Of a stretch of 15,838 bases of DNA, positions 13,381 through 15,838 are shown piece by piece. The notes beneath the pieces were generated by a model. That model saw only the letters and a program-made list of their open reading frames with translations. It was not told the origin of the DNA and made no database searches. Source of the DNA: Planctomycetales bacterium (GTDB taxonomy: Bacteria > 4484-113 > JAFGCY01); NCBI GenBank assembly GCA_024645305.1, contig JAHEFU010000045.1:1-15838 (forward strand). The letters run 5' to 3'. Position 1 is the first letter of the stretch, and each line of letters begins with the position of its first letter. Position numbers and translations under genes: made by a program.

Positions 13381-13427
13381 AGCGCAGCCAAGCTGCGCTG
13401 ACCATGCGCAGCAGAGCTGCGCGTTCC
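13381..13427 (-). repeat. REP-like element right of the transposase
   Basis: Two hairpins: AGCGCAGC-CAA-GCTGCGCT (13381-13399) and the mirror of the left head hairpin (within 13402-13427). The outer 26 bases match the left element exactly in inverted orientation. The element begins 14 nt after the transposase stop and ends 18 nt from the cyclase stop, so it may also act as a 3' stabiliser or terminator for the cyclase message. Confidence 0.8.
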
Positions 13428-13445
13428 GACCCGGAGCGCTGGTTG

Positions 13446-15353
13446 TCAATCCAGCCTGTCCTTCAGCCGGAAGGTCTCTTCCCGGGCAGACTCCAGTACC
13501 GCGTAGAATTTCACTTCCTCATTGCGGCCCTTGACCTGCTGGCTGCCCACGAAGCGGAATTCGAAGGAATCTCCGGCCCCGTCCACCACGCTCTGGGTGA
13601 CGAGGATGCTCCAGCCGTATTCCTTGGTCTGGCTTTCCACCCGGCTGGCCACATTCGCGGCGTCCCCGATCACGGTGTACTCCTGGCGCAGGTCGGAGCC
13701 GATGTTTCCCATGATCACACGCCCGACATTTATGCCGATCCCGATCTGGAAGCGCGGCAGGCCGCGGGCGTCCAGCTGCGGCCAGAGTTCGTCGTGCAGT
13801 GCCCGGACGATCTCAAGCGCAGTACGAACACTGTCCTCCACCGGCTTCTCGGTGGGCACCGGTCCGCCGAAGCAGGCCACCATACCGTCGCCGAGGAACT
13901 TGTTGATCCAGCCGTGGTTGCGGATCACTATGTTATTGACAATTCCCCAGTACAGGTTGAGGAACTCCACCACCTGGGCCGCACTGAGTTGCTCGCTGAT
14001 CGTCGAGAAGCTGCGGATGTCGTTGAACATCACGGCCGCAGTGCGCTCCACCCCGCCGAGGTCCGCCAGCGCTGGGTCCTTAACGATCTGTTCAACCACC
14101 TCGCTGGCAACATAGCGCCCGAACAGGTTACGGATGCGCCGCGCCGCCAGCTCATCCGAGATCGCACTGTGGAAGAAGCAGGCCAGCAGCGGCAGGCCGT
14201 AGCCCAGGGTCGTCATGCTGAAGGACAGCTCGACGGAGCTCCTGGAAAACAGCAACAGGTCAAGCATCACGACAGCCGCCAGCATCAGCAGGCCGGCCAG
14301 CCAGACCCGACGGACGGGCTTGAGCTGGTTGGTCAGCCAGGCCAGGAGCGTCAGCAGGAAGGCCACCTGCAGTACGACAACCGGTGGCAGCACCTTGATG
14401 GAGCGTCCGCTGAGCAGGGTATCAAAGGCACTGGCATTGGTGTCGACGCCGTACATCGTGCCATAGGGCGTCTGGAAATAGTCGTTGTCAGCGGCCGCCC
14501 GGCTGCCCACGAAGACATAGCTGCCGGTGAAATTCTTCTGGAGGCGGACCGCTTCGGCGGAATCCAGTGCCTCCCGGTCGCGGCCCTCGAACAGTTCGTT
14601 CTTGAATATGTTGCCAATTGAGGTGGAGACGTGGTGGTCCTTCTCCAGCTGCCGGCAGTAGTTGATCCGGTAGTAGCCGTCCGTGCTGACGGCGTTGTCA
14701 AGCAGGGCCTCGAACTCCAGGCCCTCCTGCGCGCAGTGGACACGGAAGGCCTGCGCCGCCTGGGAATACAGCACCTCCTGGCCATCCTGCATCGTGTCCC
14801 AGGCATGCTCGTCCGTGCGGTAACCAAGCTTCTGTGTGGTATTGGCCAGCCCCAGCAGGGGATCGGCTTCCATGATGGCGGGGGCCGGGGTGACCTTGGT
14901 GCGCACTGTGGAGGAAGGCAGGATCATGGTTTCGATCGCCGCCGCAAGGATCACCTCACAATCCCGCTCGCGGGCGTAGAGGATGGCGTCGCGCAGGGCT
15001 TCATCCTCTGCACTGTCCCAGCTGTCCTCGCCGGCGAACAGGATGTCCAGCACGATGATGCGCGCGCCGCTGTCAGTCAGGCGGATAACCAGGGTGCCGT
15101 ACCAGTCGCGCGGCAGGGGATACGGCACATGCAGTTCCTCGCGGAAGAGCTGGATGTCATTCTCGCTGATGCCGATCACCCGCAGGCGGCTGTCCGGCTC
15201 AAGCGGGCCACGGAAGGCATAGTGCCAGTTCAGGGCCATGGTGTCAACCGCATCGAGCGCGGCACGGCTGCCGGGAGTGGTGTAGAGCAGGAACAGCAGC
15301 ACGAAACAGGCCAGGGCGAAGCCCAGGGACGTCCACAGGCGCTGCTGCTTCAT
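13446..15353 (-). CDS. CHASE2-domain adenylate cyclase
   Basis: The 635-residue membrane protein should make cAMP in response to an extracytoplasmic signal. One N-terminal helix (about 9-25) leads to a CHASE2 sensor domain (about 30-320, with LRVIGISENDI, ARIIVLDILFAGED and FVGSRAAADNDYFQTPYG). Three helices (about 323-397) then lead to a class III cyclase domain (about 432-620). Both metal-binding Asp are present (Asp445 in FNDIRSF, Asp489 in FLGDGMVA). The substrate pair Lys485 and Asp564 (TVIGDAANVASR) points to ATP, not GTP, and Asn567 and Arg571 complete the transition-state site. It appears fully active. The start is supported by GGAGGAG three bases before the ATG. It follows the cohesin-like gene by 18 nt, so the two form an operon. 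Confidence 0.95.
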   Translation of the reverse strand: MKQQRLWTSLGFALACFVLLFLLYTTPGSRAALDAVDTMALNWHYAFRGPLEPDSRLRVIGISENDIQLFREELHVPYPLPRDWYGTLVIRLTDSGARIIVLDILFAGEDSWDSAEDEALRDAILYARERDCEVILAAAIETMILPSSTVRTKVTPAPAIMEADPLLGLANTTQKLGYRTDEHAWDTMQDGQEVLYSQAAQAFRVHCAQEGLEFEALLDNAVSTDGYYRINYCRQLEKDHHVSTSIGNIFKNELFEGRDREALDSAEAVRLQKNFTGSYVFVGSRAAADNDYFQTPYGTMYGVDTNASAFDTLLSGRSIKVLPPVVVLQVAFLLTLLAWLTNQLKPVRRVWLAGLLMLAAVVMLDLLLFSRSSVELSFSMTTLGYGLPLLACFFHSAISDELAARRIRNLFGRYVASEVVEQIVKDPALADLGGVERTAAVMFNDIRSFSTISEQLSAAQVVEFLNLYWGIVNNIVIRNHGWINKFLGDGMVACFGGPVPTEKPVEDSVRTALEIVRALHDELWPQLDARGLPRFQIGIGINVGRVIMGNIGSDLRQEYTVIGDAANVASRVESQTKEYGWSILVTQSVVDGAGDSFEFRFVGSQQVKGRNEEVKFYAVLESAREETFRLKDRLD

Positions 15354-15371
15354 CTGCTCCTCCGCGCCGGT

Positions 15372-15838
15372 CTAACGCTTGATGCGATCCCGTACATTGG
15401 CGACGCCGGCCGTGATGCTGTCAACGCTGACGTCAACATCATCGCCACTGTCAGCATCGATCCGGTTGTCAAAACTGTCGCTCAGCTCGGCCTCATCCAC
15501 CTCGACGGTGGTCAGTCCGAAGTCCGCCGGGCGGAACTCCAGCACGAAGATCTCGCCCTCGCCCGTGATGCCGCCGTCACTGGCCGGCACCTGGCCACTG
15601 ATGGTGATCACCCCGCTTGAGTTGTTGCTGAAGAACACGGTCGAGCCACTGAACAGTCCGCTGCGGCGGCCGCGATCGAATTCCAGCACGGTCGGGTCAA
15701 ACAGCACGGTGATGCTCCAGCGGCGCATATCGCTGACCTCGCTGATCAGGCCGCGGATGCGCACGACATCCGGCATGAACAGCTGGCCGTCCCAGGTCAC
15801 GTCGGTGCGGCCGATGCCCTCCAGGTCGATCACGACCT
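15372..15838 (-). CDS. Cohesin-like secreted protein, C-terminal part
   Basis: The frame is open through the right edge, so only the last ~155 residues are seen. The sequence has the beta-sandwich pattern of cohesin or related surface domains: VVIDLEGIG, RRWSITVLFDPTVLEFDRG, a loop GSTVFFSNNSSGVITISGQV and GEIFVLEFRPADFGLTTVEV. It ends with an acidic DADSGDDVDVSVDS linker and a basic tail RDRIKR. Such domains lie in extracellular or periplasmic proteins and mediate protein-protein contacts. It is 18 nt upstream of the CHASE2 cyclase, whose sensor domain also faces outward, so the two may act together. The first half, including any signal peptide, is off the window. Confidence 0.75.
   Translation of the reverse strand, partial: VVIDLEGIGRTDVTWDGQLFMPDVVRIRGLISEVSDMRRWSITVLFDPTVLEFDRGRRSGLFSGSTVFFSNNSSGVITISGQVPASDGGITGEGEIFVLEFRPADFGLTTVEVDEAELSDSFDNRIDADSGDDVDVSVDSITAGVANVRDRIKR

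Noticed and set aside
13404..15620. Long plus-strand frames of 405 and 329 codons
   Set aside because: They are antisense to the CHASE2 cyclase and the cohesin-like gene, lack ribosome sites and have no domain sense.

Overview
The window looks like chromosomal DNA from a GC-rich, Gram-negative-type bacterium (many signal peptides, a periplasmic sensor, Na+-coupled transport). It does not look like a close relative of E. coli. The PNPase core reads more like the versions seen outside the gamma-proteobacteria and carries a long RGG-type tail, and several secreted proteins match nothing I recognise. I cannot name the phylum; an under-sampled or metagenomic lineage is plausible.

Layout, left to right. 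(1) The N-terminal 291 codons of a sodium:solute symporter on the minus strand, preceded by an extended -10 promoter and a long leader with several strong hairpins. (2) A 67-residue coiled-coil protein, apparently leaderless. (3) An AT-richer cassette at about 1560-2700 with two secreted proteins, one Cys-rich and probably frameshifted. It sits between the pnp 3' end plus terminator and a diverged second copy of the pnp tail plus terminator. (4) The classic rpsO-pnp operon on the minus strand, with a hairpin between the genes. (5) A divergent pair: a membrane-anchored OB-fold-like protein (minus) and a 393-residue secreted protein (plus). The latter converges, with a 1-nt gap, on a gamma-glutamylcyclotransferase-family gene. 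(6) About 540 bp without a recognisable gene, holding an imperfect ~50-bp inverted repeat of GAAGT units and a series of hairpins ending in a plus-strand intrinsic terminator. (7) An AT-richer gene for a multi-pass membrane protein. (8) A Cache-HAMP-HD-GYP c-di-GMP phosphodiesterase behind a small secreted protein, then a secreted Tyr-rich protein with its own terminator. (9) A REP-associated transposase (RAYT) bracketed by a perfect 26-bp inverted pair of REP-like palindromes. (10) A CHASE2-adenylate cyclase downstream of a partial cohesin-like secreted protein.

Two initiation styles alternate. One group has strong Shine-Dalgarno sites (symporter, cassette genes, rpsO, pnp, the Tyr-rich protein, cyclase). 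The other has a -10-like hexamer only 6-8 nt before the ATG and no Shine-Dalgarno, suggesting leaderless mRNAs (the coiled-coil protein, OB-fold protein, 393-aa protein, membrane protein and RAYT). Functionally the right half joins two extracytoplasmic-sensing second-messenger enzymes (c-di-GMP hydrolysis and cAMP synthesis), each next to a secreted protein gene. The centre is mRNA decay and translation. The parts most likely to be new are the symporter leader, the pnp-tail cassette, the RGG tail of PNPase, the REP/RAYT unit, and the GAAGT inverted repeat with its neighbouring RNA candidate.
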